Positions 30,560-39,404 of a stretch of DNA of 64,000 nucleotides are shown here, piece by piece; within the stretch, counting starts at the first letter, position 1, and every line of letters starts with the position of its first letter. The translations under genes were made by a program, and so were the position numbers. Under the pieces are notes generated by a model that saw nothing but the letters and a program-made list of their open reading frames with translations, made no database searches and had not been told where the DNA came from. The DNA comes from Methylococcaceae bacterium UBA1147 (GTDB taxonomy: Bacteria > Pseudomonadota > Gammaproteobacteria > Methylococcales > UBA1147): assembly GCA_002311315.1 (NCBI GenBank), contig DBZZ01000076.1:40621-104620 (forward strand), read 5' to 3'.

Positions 30560-31948
30560 ATGTCCGATTCTCTTACCGATCTGATGGCAGCCCGAGAGGG
30601 CGAGAATTTTTCTCTGCACGACACCTACCTGAACTCCCAGATGGTCAAGGTTCTGAAGACTATCGGCTATGACCGGGTATATACGAAGGCCAAGGGACAA
30701 TATCTCTACGACCGAGATGGCAATGAATACCTGGACCTACTCAGCGGCTTCGGCGTGTTTGCCGTTGGCCGTAATAATCCGACCGTGGTCAAAGCACTTC
30801 AGGATGTATTTCGTGAACAACTGCCGGACATGGTTCAGATGGATGTCTCCCTGCTGAGCGGCCTGCTTGCAGAAAAGATCATCCAGAACTGCCCGTCTGG
30901 ACTGGAACGAATGTTCTTCTGCAATTCGGGCTCAGAAGCCGCGGAAGCCGCCATCAAATTTTCCCGTTACACCACAGGCCGACCGAACATCCTGTATTGC
31001 GAGAACGGATTTCATGGCCTGACACTGGGCGCATTGTCGGTCATGGGCGAAGAGATCTTCCGCGAGGGTTTCGGCCCTCTGCTGCCCGGCTGCAATGCGG
31101 TACCATTTAATAATCTGGAGGCACTGGAGAATGCCCTGCGTTCCAAAGATGTGGCGGCATTCATCGTCGAGCCCATCCAGGGCAAGGGAGTCAATCTGCC
31201 GAATGACAATTATCTGCCGGAGGCTCAGCGTCTATGCGCGAAGTACGGAACCCTTTTTGTTGCGGATGAAATTCAGACCGGGATCGGGCGGACGGGCAAG
31301 TTCTGGGCGATCGATCACTGGAATGTCCAGCCGGACATGATTCTGATGGCCAAGGCCCTTTCCGGAGGATTCATCCCGGTTGGTGCCGTAGCCATGAAAC
31401 AGTTCATCATGGACAAGGTCTTCAACCGAATGGACCGGGCGGTCATCCATGGCTCAACATTCTCCAAGAACAACATGGCCATGGCTGCAGGCCTCGCGAC
31501 CATTCAGGTCATCGAGGAAAACAATCTGCTCGACAACGCGGCGCACCTCGGTGAGGCGATTGTCAGGGAACTAAACAGCCTGATCGGCCAGTACGAATTC
31601 CTCAAGGAAGTGCGAGGCAAAGGCCTGATGATCGCAATCGAATTCGGTGCACCAAAAAGTTTTTCCCTGAAAACCGCGTGGAACCTGCTGGAAACCGCCA
31701 ACAAGGGGCTGTTTTGCCAGATGGTGACCATCCCCCTGTTTGCCCACCACGGGATACTGACCCAGGTAGCCGGTCACGGCATGAATGTTGTGAAAATACT
31801 GGCTCCGCTTGTCATCACCGAAAAGGACAAGGACCTAATCGTCCGGTCCTTCGATAGCGTGATCGCCGATTGTCACAAGGTTCCGGGTTCGATATGGGAT
31901 CTTGGCAAGACGCTCGCAGGACATGCTCTGAAGTCCGGTAAATCATAA
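30560..31948 (+). CDS. hpnO: Aminobacteriohopanetriol synthase HpnO (aminotransferase)
   Basis: HpnO is a class-III PLP aminotransferase that converts ribosylhopane to aminobacteriohopanetriol. The 462-residue product has the family features: NSGSEAAEAAIKFSR around the phosphate site, VADEIQTGIGRTG, and the PLP lysine K265 in MAKALSGGF. The ATG at 30560 is preferred because GAGG lies eight bases before it; the TTG at 30533 that overlaps the hpnN stop has no such site. The gene ends the plus-strand hopanoid operon. Other class-III aminotransferases look similar; the assignment leans on the neighbourhood. Confidence 0.9.
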   Translation: MSDSLTDLMAAREGENFSLHDTYLNSQMVKVLKTIGYDRVYTKAKGQYLYDRDGNEYLDLLSGFGVFAVGRNNPTVVKALQDVFREQLPDMVQMDVSLLSGLLAEKIIQNCPSGLERMFFCNSGSEAAEAAIKFSRYTTGRPNILYCENGFHGLTLGALSVMGEEIFREGFGPLLPGCNAVPFNNLEALENALRSKDVAAFIVEPIQGKGVNLPNDNYLPEAQRLCAKYGTLFVADEIQTGIGRTGKFWAIDHWNVQPDMILMAKALSGGFIPVGAVAMKQFIMDKVFNRMDRAVIHGSTFSKNNMAMAAGLATIQVIEENNLLDNAAHLGEAIVRELNSLIGQYEFLKEVRGKGLMIAIEFGAPKSFSLKTAWNLLETANKGLFCQMVTIPLFAHHGILTQVAGHGMNVVKILAPLVITEKDKDLIVRSFDSVIADCHKVPGSIWDLGKTLAGHALKSGKS

Positions 31949-31980
31949 CGGAGTTCATTCCCGAGCCAGTCCGAAACAGG

Positions 31981-32598
31981 TCAATCGTCTCCGTCAGCGT
32001 ACTCCTGCGTTTTCATCTCGAGGTATTGCAAAAGCGCAGCAAAGCCCTCGTTGACAATGATCGTTTTGAACTCGGCACGCTTCAGGGCCAGATCACTGAC
32101 CCCACCGACAATGATGTTAATGATCCTTGGTTTTTCTTCCCCGGGTTGCAACAGGTAGACAAAGTTCACTGATTCCTCGCCGGGTATTTCCAATACTGAA
32201 TTCACCTGAATCCGCCCCCGCTTTACCGGGTGCGAGCCGGTCACCCAGAAACCTTCCCCCGCATAGCCGTCAAATCGACTGGAGTAGGCAGCAATACAGT
32301 ATTCGCTAAAGGTGTCGACAAACTTCTTCCGGTCATTGTCGTCAATCGCTTTCCAATTCTTCTTCCCAACTGAAAACCGCGCGATATATTCTAGATCATG
32401 GGTGGATTCGACAACCCCGGCCAGTTTCGCATAGCGGCCCTGATAACCCAGTCTCTCTGCATCCTTCATGACCGAAAGCAATGCCGTATTAAGCTCCCTA
32501 ACCACCAATTGTGCCTGACTGTCTGGATTGGCAAAAGCGGACCCATGCGTACAAAGTGTAAAAAGAAAGCAGAAGCAGAAAATCTTGGATCTGAACAT
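31981..32598 (-). CDS. hpnM: MlaC/HpnM-like periplasmic lipid-binding protein
   Basis: The 205-residue protein has a signal peptide (MFRSKIFCFCFLFTLCTHGSAFA) and the MlaC/Ttg2D fold pattern: a helical start, FVDTFSEYCIAAYSSRFDGY, then a beta-rich half ending in a family-like VNEGFAALLQYL. MlaC proteins carry phospholipids across the periplasm; the hopanoid-linked version is called HpnM. It lies convergent to hpnO with 32 bp between, which supports the HpnM label, but an ordinary MlaC role cannot be excluded. The ATG at 32598 is used; a TTG three codons earlier is less likely. Confidence 0.8.
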   Translation of the reverse strand: MFRSKIFCFCFLFTLCTHGSAFANPDSQAQLVVRELNTALLSVMKDAERLGYQGRYAKLAGVVESTHDLEYIARFSVGKKNWKAIDDNDRKKFVDTFSEYCIAAYSSRFDGYAGEGFWVTGSHPVKRGRIQVNSVLEIPGEESVNFVYLLQPGEEKPRIINIIVGGVSDLALKRAEFKTIIVNEGFAALLQYLEMKTQEYADGDD

Positions 32599-32738
32599 GG
32601 CGAACAAGACCGTGAGAAAAAGGCTTCGGCACTATACCATAGGCAGAAACTTCGAAACCGCCAGAGAACAACCAGCCGACGCGCAATTCGTCTAACCTTG
32701 ATATAGTAGTCGTTCAGAATTCAGCAAAAGTAACTGAC

Positions 32739-33080
32739 ATGCGTTTCATTCTTCCCTTGCTTGCTTACGCTTCCATTGCCGCCGCGGTGGATGACCCACC
32801 TTCGGCAGGCGGACTACCAGAACCTCCCGACCTTCCTCTTCCGGTTGAAAGCGGGGAACCCCTTGATCCAGGTGAACCTGAGATTACTATTCGGCGACGC
32901 AGCGGAAAAACGATTCAAGAATATCGGGTTAACGGTGTCATTTACATGGTAAAGATCGTACCGGACGCAGGCCCTCCATACTACCTGGTCGATGCCGATG
33001 GCGATGGAAACATGGAAATACGGCACAGCAACCTGGCCCGAAACATTAAGATTCCGGAATGGGTTCTGCTTCGCTGGTAG
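32739..33080 (+). CDS. DUF2782 family protein
   Basis: This is a small exported protein of 113 residues and unknown function. It has a short signal peptide (MRFILPLLAYASIAAA), a Pro/Glu-rich segment, and the conserved DUF2782 domain from about residue 49: EITIRRRSGKTIQEYRVNG, then VKIVPDAGPPYYLVDADGDG, ending near WVLLRW. In Pseudomonas and relatives a DUF2782 gene sits near thrB and polA, neither of which is here. It is divergent from the hpnM-like gene. Confidence 0.85.
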   Translation: MRFILPLLAYASIAAAVDDPPSAGGLPEPPDLPLPVESGEPLDPGEPEITIRRRSGKTIQEYRVNGVIYMVKIVPDAGPPYYLVDADGDGNMEIRHSNLARNIKIPEWVLLRW

Positions 33081-33268
33081 CCACGTCAGGGATCGACCGG
33101 CAGGTCAAGAGGAAATACCGGTTCCTTGGGCACGACAAATACGCTGAAGCCCCTATCCAAACGCACAATCAATACCAGTCAGTCCCTATCCTCATGCGTT
33201 TTTCACCAACGGAACCTTGAACAAACAGACCCGTGACTGGGATACAGCGAAAAATCAAGAACTTTTCA

Positions 33269-33712
33269 ATGTCACTGGGAATCTGTCTGGTGTTCGTAAC
33301 ATCGAACGGGATTTCCCAACCGCTGATCAGCAACGACAGGACGCACATGAACAAGACAAGGCTCGACGCATGTCCAGAAAGTCCGAATTGTGTATGCAGC
33401 CAAGTGGTCACCAAAGACCATTTCGTAGCCCCGTTGTCCTTCACCGGCAATGCTCAAAAAGCCTTTTCCGGCCTGAAAACAGCCATTGCCGAATTGCCCG
33501 GAACACGAATCATCGAATCCAATGACACCTACCTGCATGCCGAGTTTCAAACCCGCTGGCTGAAATTTACCGACGATGTCGAAGCTGTTCTTGACAAAGC
33601 CGGGAAGAAGATCGATATCCGTTCGGCATCGCGGGTAGGATACTGGGACCTGGGAACCAATCGGCGTCGGGTCGAAACCATCCGTCGTGCAATGCTTTCG
33701 ACTCCGAAATAA
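33269..33712 (+). CDS. DUF1499 family protein
   Basis: The function is unknown. The product is about 147 residues from the ATG at 33269, which gives a hydrophobic, signal-like N-terminus. A GTG at 33233 or an ATG at 33347 are alternative starts. The DUF1499 pattern is visible: CPESPNCVCSQ, then IAELPGTRIIESNDTYLHAEFQTRWLKF, DDVEAVLD and IDIRSASRVGYWDLGTNRRRVETIR. The protein is probably exported or lipid-facing. Confidence 0.82.
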   Translation: MSLGICLVFVTSNGISQPLISNDRTHMNKTRLDACPESPNCVCSQVVTKDHFVAPLSFTGNAQKAFSGLKTAIAELPGTRIIESNDTYLHAEFQTRWLKFTDDVEAVLDKAGKKIDIRSASRVGYWDLGTNRRRVETIRRAMLSTPK

Positions 33713-33931
33713 AAACTTATTCGGCTGTTGCGGCACTAGCGGACACGCACCCGATAAGTTTTCTGCACCCTGCAGAAAAAAGGGTCACCAAAATGCTGCC
33801 GTCCACTGCAACACCAGCGGAGCCCAGCTAGAACAGGCGGGTTAAGCGCCACTGTATCCGGCACGCTGTAGCCCCGACAACACCTCAGGGAAACGTGAAA
33901 CCGAATCGACGCGAAATCCCGGGATTCCAGA

Positions 33932-34813
33932 CTATCCAAGTTCTGCTAGCAAGCTCTTGATCATTGTCCCTGCCTGTTGCTGATAACCACCACCGAACAG
34001 GTTGAAATGGTTCAAAACGTGGTACAGGTTGTAAAGGACCTTCCTGACACGGTAACCCGGATCGAGCGGCCAGACTTGAGCATATGCCCGGTAAAATTCC
34101 GTTCCGAATCCCCCAAACAGTTCGGTCATGGCCACATCAGTTTCCCGGTCACCGTAATAACATGCGGGATCGAAAATAACCGGGCTGCCGGTATCGTCTG
34201 CAGCCGCGTTTCCAGCCCACAAGTCGCCATGTAGCAATGAAGCTACCGGGGTATAACCTTGAAAAAAATCCGCAAGACCTTCTGACAAGCGGCGTCCGTT
34301 CTCGATCAACCTGCCGCTGCATCCATTTTTCTGTGCCAGATCGAGTTGAAACGAGAACCGTTGTTGCGTCCAAAAACCGATCCAGTCCTGGGTTGCAGTA
34401 TTCCTCTGCAGGGTGGAGCCGATCGTATTGTCGATTCTCCAGCCGAACGCAGTACCCGAGCTTTTGTGCATTAGTGCAAGCTGTTCCCCGAGCTTCGCAT
34501 TGGACTTTGGAGTAGAGGATTGAAGATTCAGTAACTCCAACACCAAAAACGCCTGTCCCCCACCAATGCCCGACGCAACCGGCCCAGGTACGCTGACCGC
34601 AGCGGTTGCCGCAATTTCCCGAAGTCCTTGGACTTCTGCCTCGAACATGTGCAGAAGGCTAGCATCGTTCAGCTTAACGAAAAAAGCTCCCGTTGACCCC
34701 TCGATGCGCATCGCCGAACTGATCGACCCGCCGCTACAGTTGACGTGCCGGCCAATCCTGAAACCCGACCCAATTTCCGCCTCTACCGCTCGCCAGACTT
34801 CATTCTGGTTCAT
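33932..34813 (-). CDS. Fructosamine kinase family protein
   Basis: This 293-residue protein belongs to the fructosamine-3-kinase/aminoglycoside-phosphotransferase-like fold, the family of E. coli YniA. Such kinases phosphorylate ketosamines on glycated proteins or small molecules; the bacterial substrate is mostly unproven. Visible motifs are a nucleotide-binding lysine in GAFFVKLND, the catalytic loop LLHGDLWAGN, and the metal-binding FDPACYYGDRETDVAM. All catalytic residues appear intact. The gene stands alone on the minus strand. Confidence 0.9.
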   Translation of the reverse strand: MNQNEVWRAVEAEIGSGFRIGRHVNCSGGSISSAMRIEGSTGAFFVKLNDASLLHMFEAEVQGLREIAATAAVSVPGPVASGIGGGQAFLVLELLNLQSSTPKSNAKLGEQLALMHKSSGTAFGWRIDNTIGSTLQRNTATQDWIGFWTQQRFSFQLDLAQKNGCSGRLIENGRRLSEGLADFFQGYTPVASLLHGDLWAGNAAADDTGSPVIFDPACYYGDRETDVAMTELFGGFGTEFYRAYAQVWPLDPGYRVRKVLYNLYHVLNHFNLFGGGYQQQAGTMIKSLLAELG

Positions 34814-35155
34814 CTTTCTCCTTTCCCTACGTTATGACTGATCTCAGAAATATCGCGAACGCTACGCTCCATTGTCCCACCTATGTCCGACCTACAAGCA
34901 ACCTTCGGTCGGGAAACCAAAAGCCAGGAAACAGCCGGCACCTCGTCTTCGATGGTTTATTTCACGGTCTAAACCAAATTCAATTAGAATGTCTCGCTAA
35001 TCGAGAAGCAGGCAACAAGGGTGTTAGGTAACCCGCAAAAAACCCGGGAGCATCCTGCAAAGCCTCCAGCAATGGGTCACTAAAGCATACTGACGTCTGT
35101 GCAGAACCTGCCAATCAGGGTTAACTCTTTCCATTCCAAAGAGCGAAAATTCGTC
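34814..35155. other. Upstream region of the lysA operon
   Basis: This 342-bp divergent gap holds no supported gene. A possible plus-strand promoter is TTCACG (34961-34966) with TAGAAT (34985-34990) 18 bp further on, which would drive the lipoprotein-lysA operon. Otherwise I see nothing specific. Confidence 0.35.
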
Positions 35156-35338
35156 ATGACCTACAAGAAAAACTGGCTAACCGCCAGCGTACTCGCCATC
35201 GGGCTGCTTTGTGCAAGCTGCGGCCAAAAAGGCCCGTTGTGCCCAGTCGACCCACAGACAGGCAAATCAATGAGTTCAGACTGCCCATGGAGAGACGCAC
35301 CGCTACCGAACGAGACAGCGCAGCAAGCATCCAGCTAA
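35156..35338 (+). CDS. Small lipoprotein, LptM/LppL-like
   Basis: This is a 60-residue lipoprotein. After the basic start (MTYKKNWLTASVLAIGLLCASC) the lipobox LCASC places the lipidated cysteine at residue 22. It is followed by GQKGPLCP, the CGQKGPL-type motif of the LptM (YifL) family, which assists assembly of the LptD outer-membrane LPS translocon. Two further cysteines (CPVD and SDCPW) could serve in disulfide contacts. It lies four bases ahead of lysA, matching the lppL-lysA-dapF order in Pseudomonas. Confidence 0.85.
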   Translation: MTYKKNWLTASVLAIGLLCASCGQKGPLCPVDPQTGKSMSSDCPWRDAPLPNETAQQASS

Positions 35339-35342
35339 ATCC

Positions 35343-36602
35343 ATGAATCATTTTGAATACCACGATAACGAACTGTTCGCCGAACAGGTTGCGGTTCGAG
35401 AAATAGCACAACGCTTCGGAACGCCCTGCTACATTTATTCGCGAGCCACTCTAGAAAGACACTGGAAGGCCTTCGACGGTGCTTTCGCAACCCGACGTCA
35501 CCTGATTTGCTACGCAGTGAAAGCCAACTCCAATCTCGCGGTTCTCAGGGTGCTTGCCCGCCTCGGATCCGGTTTTGACATCGTTTCCGCGGGTGAACTG
35601 GCGCGGGTCATTGAAGCGGGGGGTGACCCCGACAAGATCGTTTTCTCAGGCGTCGGCAAACGCAATGACGAATTACGAAAGGCAGTGACCGCTGGAATCC
35701 GCTGTTTCAACATAGAGGTTGCGGGTGAACTAACCCGGTTGAACCAGATCGCCGGTGAAACGGCACGCAAGGCCCCGGTATCGATTCGAGTCAACCCGGA
35801 CGTTGATGCAAAAACCCATCCTTATATTGCAACCGGCCTGAAAGAAAACAAGTTTGGAATCGATTTCCGTGATGCTATCAGTGTCTACCGGCTGGCCGCA
35901 GAACTTCCCAACCTGGAAATTGTCGGCATCGATTGCCATATCGGCTCCCAACTGACCAGTGTGACTCCCTTTGTCGATGCGCTTGACCGGGTTCTCGATT
36001 TGCGCAAACAACTCATGAACCAGGGAATTTCAATTCACCACCTGGACCTGGGAGGCGGCCTCGGGATCCGCTACAAGAACGAGAACCCGCCTGAACCAGC
36101 AACCTATGTTCAGGCCCTTTTCGACCGGTTGGGAACCGATGATGTCGAGATCCTGCTGGAACCCGGAAGGGCCATCGCCGGTAACGCCGGGATCCTGGTC
36201 ACCCGGATTGAATACCTCAAACCGACGCCGGAGAGAAATTTTGCCATCGTAGACGCTGCGATGAATGACCTGTTGCGACCTGCATTGTATGATGCCTGGC
36301 AGGACATCGTCCCGGTCACCATCGAGAGATCCGTCCCTGAAATGGAATACGACATTGTTGGCCCGGTCTGCGAAACTGGAGATTTCCTCGGAAAATCGCG
36401 CAAACTGCGACTGAAAGAAGGAAATCTGCTGGCCATTCGATCTTCCGGCGCGTACGGTTTCAGCATGAGCTCGAACTATAACTCCAGACCCCGGGCTGCC
36501 GAGGTCATGGTCGACGGGAACCAGGCTTTCCTGGTCCGTGACCGTGAGCAACTGCAGCAACTCTGGACTGGCGAACACATCCCTGATTTTCTCCAGGACT
36601 GA
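35343..36602 (+). CDS. lysA: Diaminopimelate decarboxylase
   Basis: LysA performs the last step of lysine synthesis, decarboxylating meso-diaminopimelate with PLP. The 419-residue protein has the PLP lysine at K60 (CYAVKANSN), the alanine-racemase-like barrel motifs HIGSQLT and LDLGGGLGI, the phosphate-binding EPGRAI, and the C-terminal GPVCETGDF with the active-site cysteine. The length is normal. It is preceded by the small lipoprotein gene and followed by dapF after 38 bp. Confidence 0.96.
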   Translation: MNHFEYHDNELFAEQVAVREIAQRFGTPCYIYSRATLERHWKAFDGAFATRRHLICYAVKANSNLAVLRVLARLGSGFDIVSAGELARVIEAGGDPDKIVFSGVGKRNDELRKAVTAGIRCFNIEVAGELTRLNQIAGETARKAPVSIRVNPDVDAKTHPYIATGLKENKFGIDFRDAISVYRLAAELPNLEIVGIDCHIGSQLTSVTPFVDALDRVLDLRKQLMNQGISIHHLDLGGGLGIRYKNENPPEPATYVQALFDRLGTDDVEILLEPGRAIAGNAGILVTRIEYLKPTPERNFAIVDAAMNDLLRPALYDAWQDIVPVTIERSVPEMEYDIVGPVCETGDFLGKSRKLRLKEGNLLAIRSSGAYGFSMSSNYNSRPRAAEVMVDGNQAFLVRDREQLQQLWTGEHIPDFLQD

Positions 36603-36640
36603 ATCTGAAAATCCCAAGCCCAGAATCGACAACCGATCCA

Positions 36641-37471
36641 TTGAAGCTGGAATTTACAAAAATGCACGGCCTGGGCAACGACTTCGTTGTTGTTGACGGG
36701 ATCAGGCAGGTGGTGAATCTCTCTCTTGATCAGATTCAATTGCTGGCCAACCGGAATTTCGGGGTCGGATGTGACCAGATCCTGCTAGTAGAACGTCCCG
36801 AGTCCTCGAACGCTGATTTCCGCTACCGGATTTTCAACCCCGACGGCAGCGAAGTCAGCCAGTGCGGCAACGGCGCTCGCTGTTTCGCGCGCTTTGTGCT
36901 GGACAAGAAGCTCACCAGCAATCCGGAAATTACGGTGGACACCAATGCCGGTCAACTAGTACTGCAGGTGGGGGAAAACGATGATATCCAAGTCAACATG
37001 GGCATTCCGCGACACGAACCTGATGAAATCCCCCTTAGAGTGGCCACCAGATCGATGCACTACGAAACAAGGCTCGGCGATCAAGATATCACCTTTGGCG
37101 CGGTTTCACTTGGAAACCCACACGCCGTCATCCTGGTCGACAAAGTCCGAACGGCTCCGGTTGAACAACTTGGTCGGCAACTCGAAAGCCATGAAATGTT
37201 TCCACAACGGGTCAACGCGGGCTTCATGGAAGTTGTTGATCGGCACCGTGCCCGACTCAGGGTATTCGAACGGGGTGCCGGCGAAACGCTGGCTTGCGGT
37301 AGCGGGGCTTGCGCAGCCGCGGTGGTGGGCATTGAACAGAAACTGCTGGAGAACCCGGTAAGAATTGACCTGCCTGGTGGACCACTCATGATATCGTGGG
37401 GCGGCTACGGACAGCCAGTTTATATGACAGGCCCTGCCATCAGCGTTTTTGAAGGAAGGATCGAATTATGA
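36641..37471 (+). CDS. dapF: Diaminopimelate epimerase
   Basis: DapF interconverts LL- and meso-diaminopimelate, feeding both peptidoglycan and lysine. It is cofactor-independent and uses two cysteines, seen here as C75 (QCGNGARCF) and C219 (ACGSGAC). The 276-residue length is typical. The start is a TTG (MKLEFTKMHGLGNDF); the next ATG would remove the conserved first strand. The stop overlaps the next gene by four bases (ATGA), implying coupled translation. Confidence 0.96.
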   Translation: MKLEFTKMHGLGNDFVVVDGIRQVVNLSLDQIQLLANRNFGVGCDQILLVERPESSNADFRYRIFNPDGSEVSQCGNGARCFARFVLDKKLTSNPEITVDTNAGQLVLQVGENDDIQVNMGIPRHEPDEIPLRVATRSMHYETRLGDQDITFGAVSLGNPHAVILVDKVRTAPVEQLGRQLESHEMFPQRVNAGFMEVVDRHRARLRVFERGAGETLACGSGACAAAVVGIEQKLLENPVRIDLPGGPLMISWGGYGQPVYMTGPAISVFEGRIEL

Positions 37472-38172
37472 AGCAAGCAGAAATTTCCAAAGACGAAAAT
37501 GAAGGGGTTACAGCCGAACAGGTGAAGACCTACCTGTCACAACACCCGGGGTTTTTTGCCAATCATGAAGAACTGCTGCAAAACCTGAGCATCCCGCATC
37601 ATTCCGGTTCTGCGGTTTCCCTGATCGAGAAGCAACTACACCTTTACCGGGAAAAGAACGAAAAACAGTTGCAGAAACTCAACCTGTTGGTGCATATCGC
37701 GCGGGAAAATGACGACCTGTTCCAGAAAATGCACAAGTTGACCCTCTCCCTGATGGACGCAAGTGACCTGGAGAACACCATGGCAAGCCTGCAGTCTGTC
37801 CTGCACGACGAATTCAAGGCCGATTTCGTCTCACTGCGCATCCTGCAGAAAAACAGAGACTTTCCCCTAGCTGAAGTTTTCGTCGCTTCTTCGGACCCGC
37901 GGCTGGATTCTTTCCGAAAAGTGATTGATTCCGGACGCCCAAAATGCGGAGAATCGGTATCGAAACAGGGAGCGTTTCTGTTCGGGGACAACGGCGACCT
38001 GATCAAATCCTCTGCAATCATTCCCTTTGCCGCATCCGGTGTTTCAGGTCTGCTCGGAATCGGTAGCCTAGACGTTGAACGCTTCCTACCCACCATGGGA
38101 CAGATGTTCCTGACCCAAATTGGTGAACTGGTCGCATACCGCCTGAACGCCATCCTGGGTAGCGGAAGTTAA
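37468..38172 (+). CDS. DUF484 family protein (GAF-like)
   Basis: The function is unknown. The 234-residue protein starts with a helical segment (VKTYLSQHPGFFANHEELL) diagnostic of DUF484, then a coiled coil of about 50 residues, then a GAF-like domain (about 105-225) ending in FLTQIGELVAYRLNAIL. It is conserved between dapF and xerC across gammaproteobacteria, including the yigA position in E. coli. It overlaps dapF by four bases and lies eight bases before xerC. Confidence 0.9.
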   Translation: MKQAEISKDENEGVTAEQVKTYLSQHPGFFANHEELLQNLSIPHHSGSAVSLIEKQLHLYREKNEKQLQKLNLLVHIARENDDLFQKMHKLTLSLMDASDLENTMASLQSVLHDEFKADFVSLRILQKNRDFPLAEVFVASSDPRLDSFRKVIDSGRPKCGESVSKQGAFLFGDNGDLIKSSAIIPFAASGVSGLLGIGSLDVERFLPTMGQMFLTQIGELVAYRLNAILGSGS

Positions 38173-38180
38173 CCCTTCGC

Positions 38181-39083
38181 GTGTCCTCGACCCTGAACCC
38201 GCTGCTGGAACGGTATATCGACCAGCTCCGTTACGAACGCCGAGCATCGCCGCATACCCTCAGTGCCTACCGCCGCGACCTTTCAAAACTGGCCAGGTTC
38301 TGTGAAGAATCGAAGATCCCGACCTGGCAGAAACTGAAAGCACACCACATCCAGAAGCACATCACAGCTGAATTCCGAAAGGGGCTGGGAAGCCGCAGCC
38401 TACAACGTGAGCTTTCATCGATCCGCGGGTTCCTGCAGTTTCTTGGCCAGAACAACGAAATTGATGACAACCCGGCAAATTACGTCCGGGCGCCCAAGGC
38501 GGCAAACAGGCTACCCAGAACTCTCGATGTGGATCAGGTCGCCGGATTAATGCAAGGCAGCCCGGGTTCCGTCCTCGAAAAACGGGACCTTGCCATGTGG
38601 GAACTGTTTTACTCCTCGGGCCTGCGTCTATCCGAAATGGTCAATCTGAACATTGAGGACGTTGACCTCGAACAGGGATCTCTGCTGGTGAAACACGGCA
38701 AGGGAGGGAAGGACAGGATTCTGCCCGTGGGCCGCTGTGCAATCGATGCAGTACGAATTTGGTTGCGGGTCCGGCAATCCATTGGCTCAGACGAAACCAC
38801 TGCGCTCTTTATCAGCAGAAACGGAAATCGCCTTTCGGCGCGAAGCGTTCAGTCCAGGCTAACCAACTGGTGCCTAAAACACGGGCTACCGGAAAAGATT
38901 CATCCCCACATGCTCAGGCATTCTTTTGCCAGTCACCTGTTGCAGGGAAGCGGCGATTTAAGGGCTGTTCAGGAACTTCTAGGACACAGTAACATCAGCA
39001 CCACGCAAATCTATACACACCTTGATTTCGCCCACCTGTCCAGCGTTTACGACAAGGCCCACCCGCGAGCCAAGAAGAAATAA
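38181..39083 (+). CDS. xerC: Tyrosine recombinase XerC
   Basis: XerC works with XerD at the dif site to resolve chromosome dimers. The 300-residue protein has the SAM-like core-binding domain (about 1-90) and the catalytic domain with the tyrosine-recombinase residues: arginine in SSGLRLSEM, lysine in VKHGKGGKDR, HPHMLRHSFASHLL, and LGHSNISTTQIYTHLD with the nucleophilic tyrosine. The start is a GTG (MSSTLNPLLERYIDQL), eight bases after DUF484. Its place at the end of the lysA-dapF operon identifies it as the housekeeping XerC rather than an integron or phage integrase. Confidence 0.95.
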   Translation: MSSTLNPLLERYIDQLRYERRASPHTLSAYRRDLSKLARFCEESKIPTWQKLKAHHIQKHITAEFRKGLGSRSLQRELSSIRGFLQFLGQNNEIDDNPANYVRAPKAANRLPRTLDVDQVAGLMQGSPGSVLEKRDLAMWELFYSSGLRLSEMVNLNIEDVDLEQGSLLVKHGKGGKDRILPVGRCAIDAVRIWLRVRQSIGSDETTALFISRNGNRLSARSVQSRLTNWCLKHGLPEKIHPHMLRHSFASHLLQGSGDLRAVQELLGHSNISTTQIYTHLDFAHLSSVYDKAHPRAKKK

Positions 39084-39404
39084 GTCCAGCCATCTGCCAG
39101 ATGAACTGATTTTCCGGATCAGCACAATGTGTAACATGTTGCCTGTTACGCAGAAACACCGAATTGGAAAAAAGCACTACCATCGTCGTTTATGCACCCA
39201 ACCAATGCTTAGAGACGCTCTAGAGCAATATAACCTCAGTCAGAACAACAGCGTGGCGACCTAAAATTTGTTAAGCTATGCGGCATTCAGCCCCATGATC
39301 AAAGGGCGGTCGTACTCCCAGCCCACCATAGATGCAGTTCATCCAGGGATACCAATCAGGATTCCTGACAGGAATCGACCAGATAACAGAAAACGGACAA
39401 AAAA
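39084..39404. other. Gap between xerC and DUF2333
   Basis: This is 321 bp with no supported gene, RNA or clear terminator. A promoter for the DUF2333-DUF4389 pair is expected here; I found no good -35/-10 pair. Confidence 0.35.

Noticed and set aside
38181..39083. The tyrosine recombinase as a phage or island integrase
   Set aside because: Its length, motifs and position after dapF and DUF484 identify it as housekeeping XerC.
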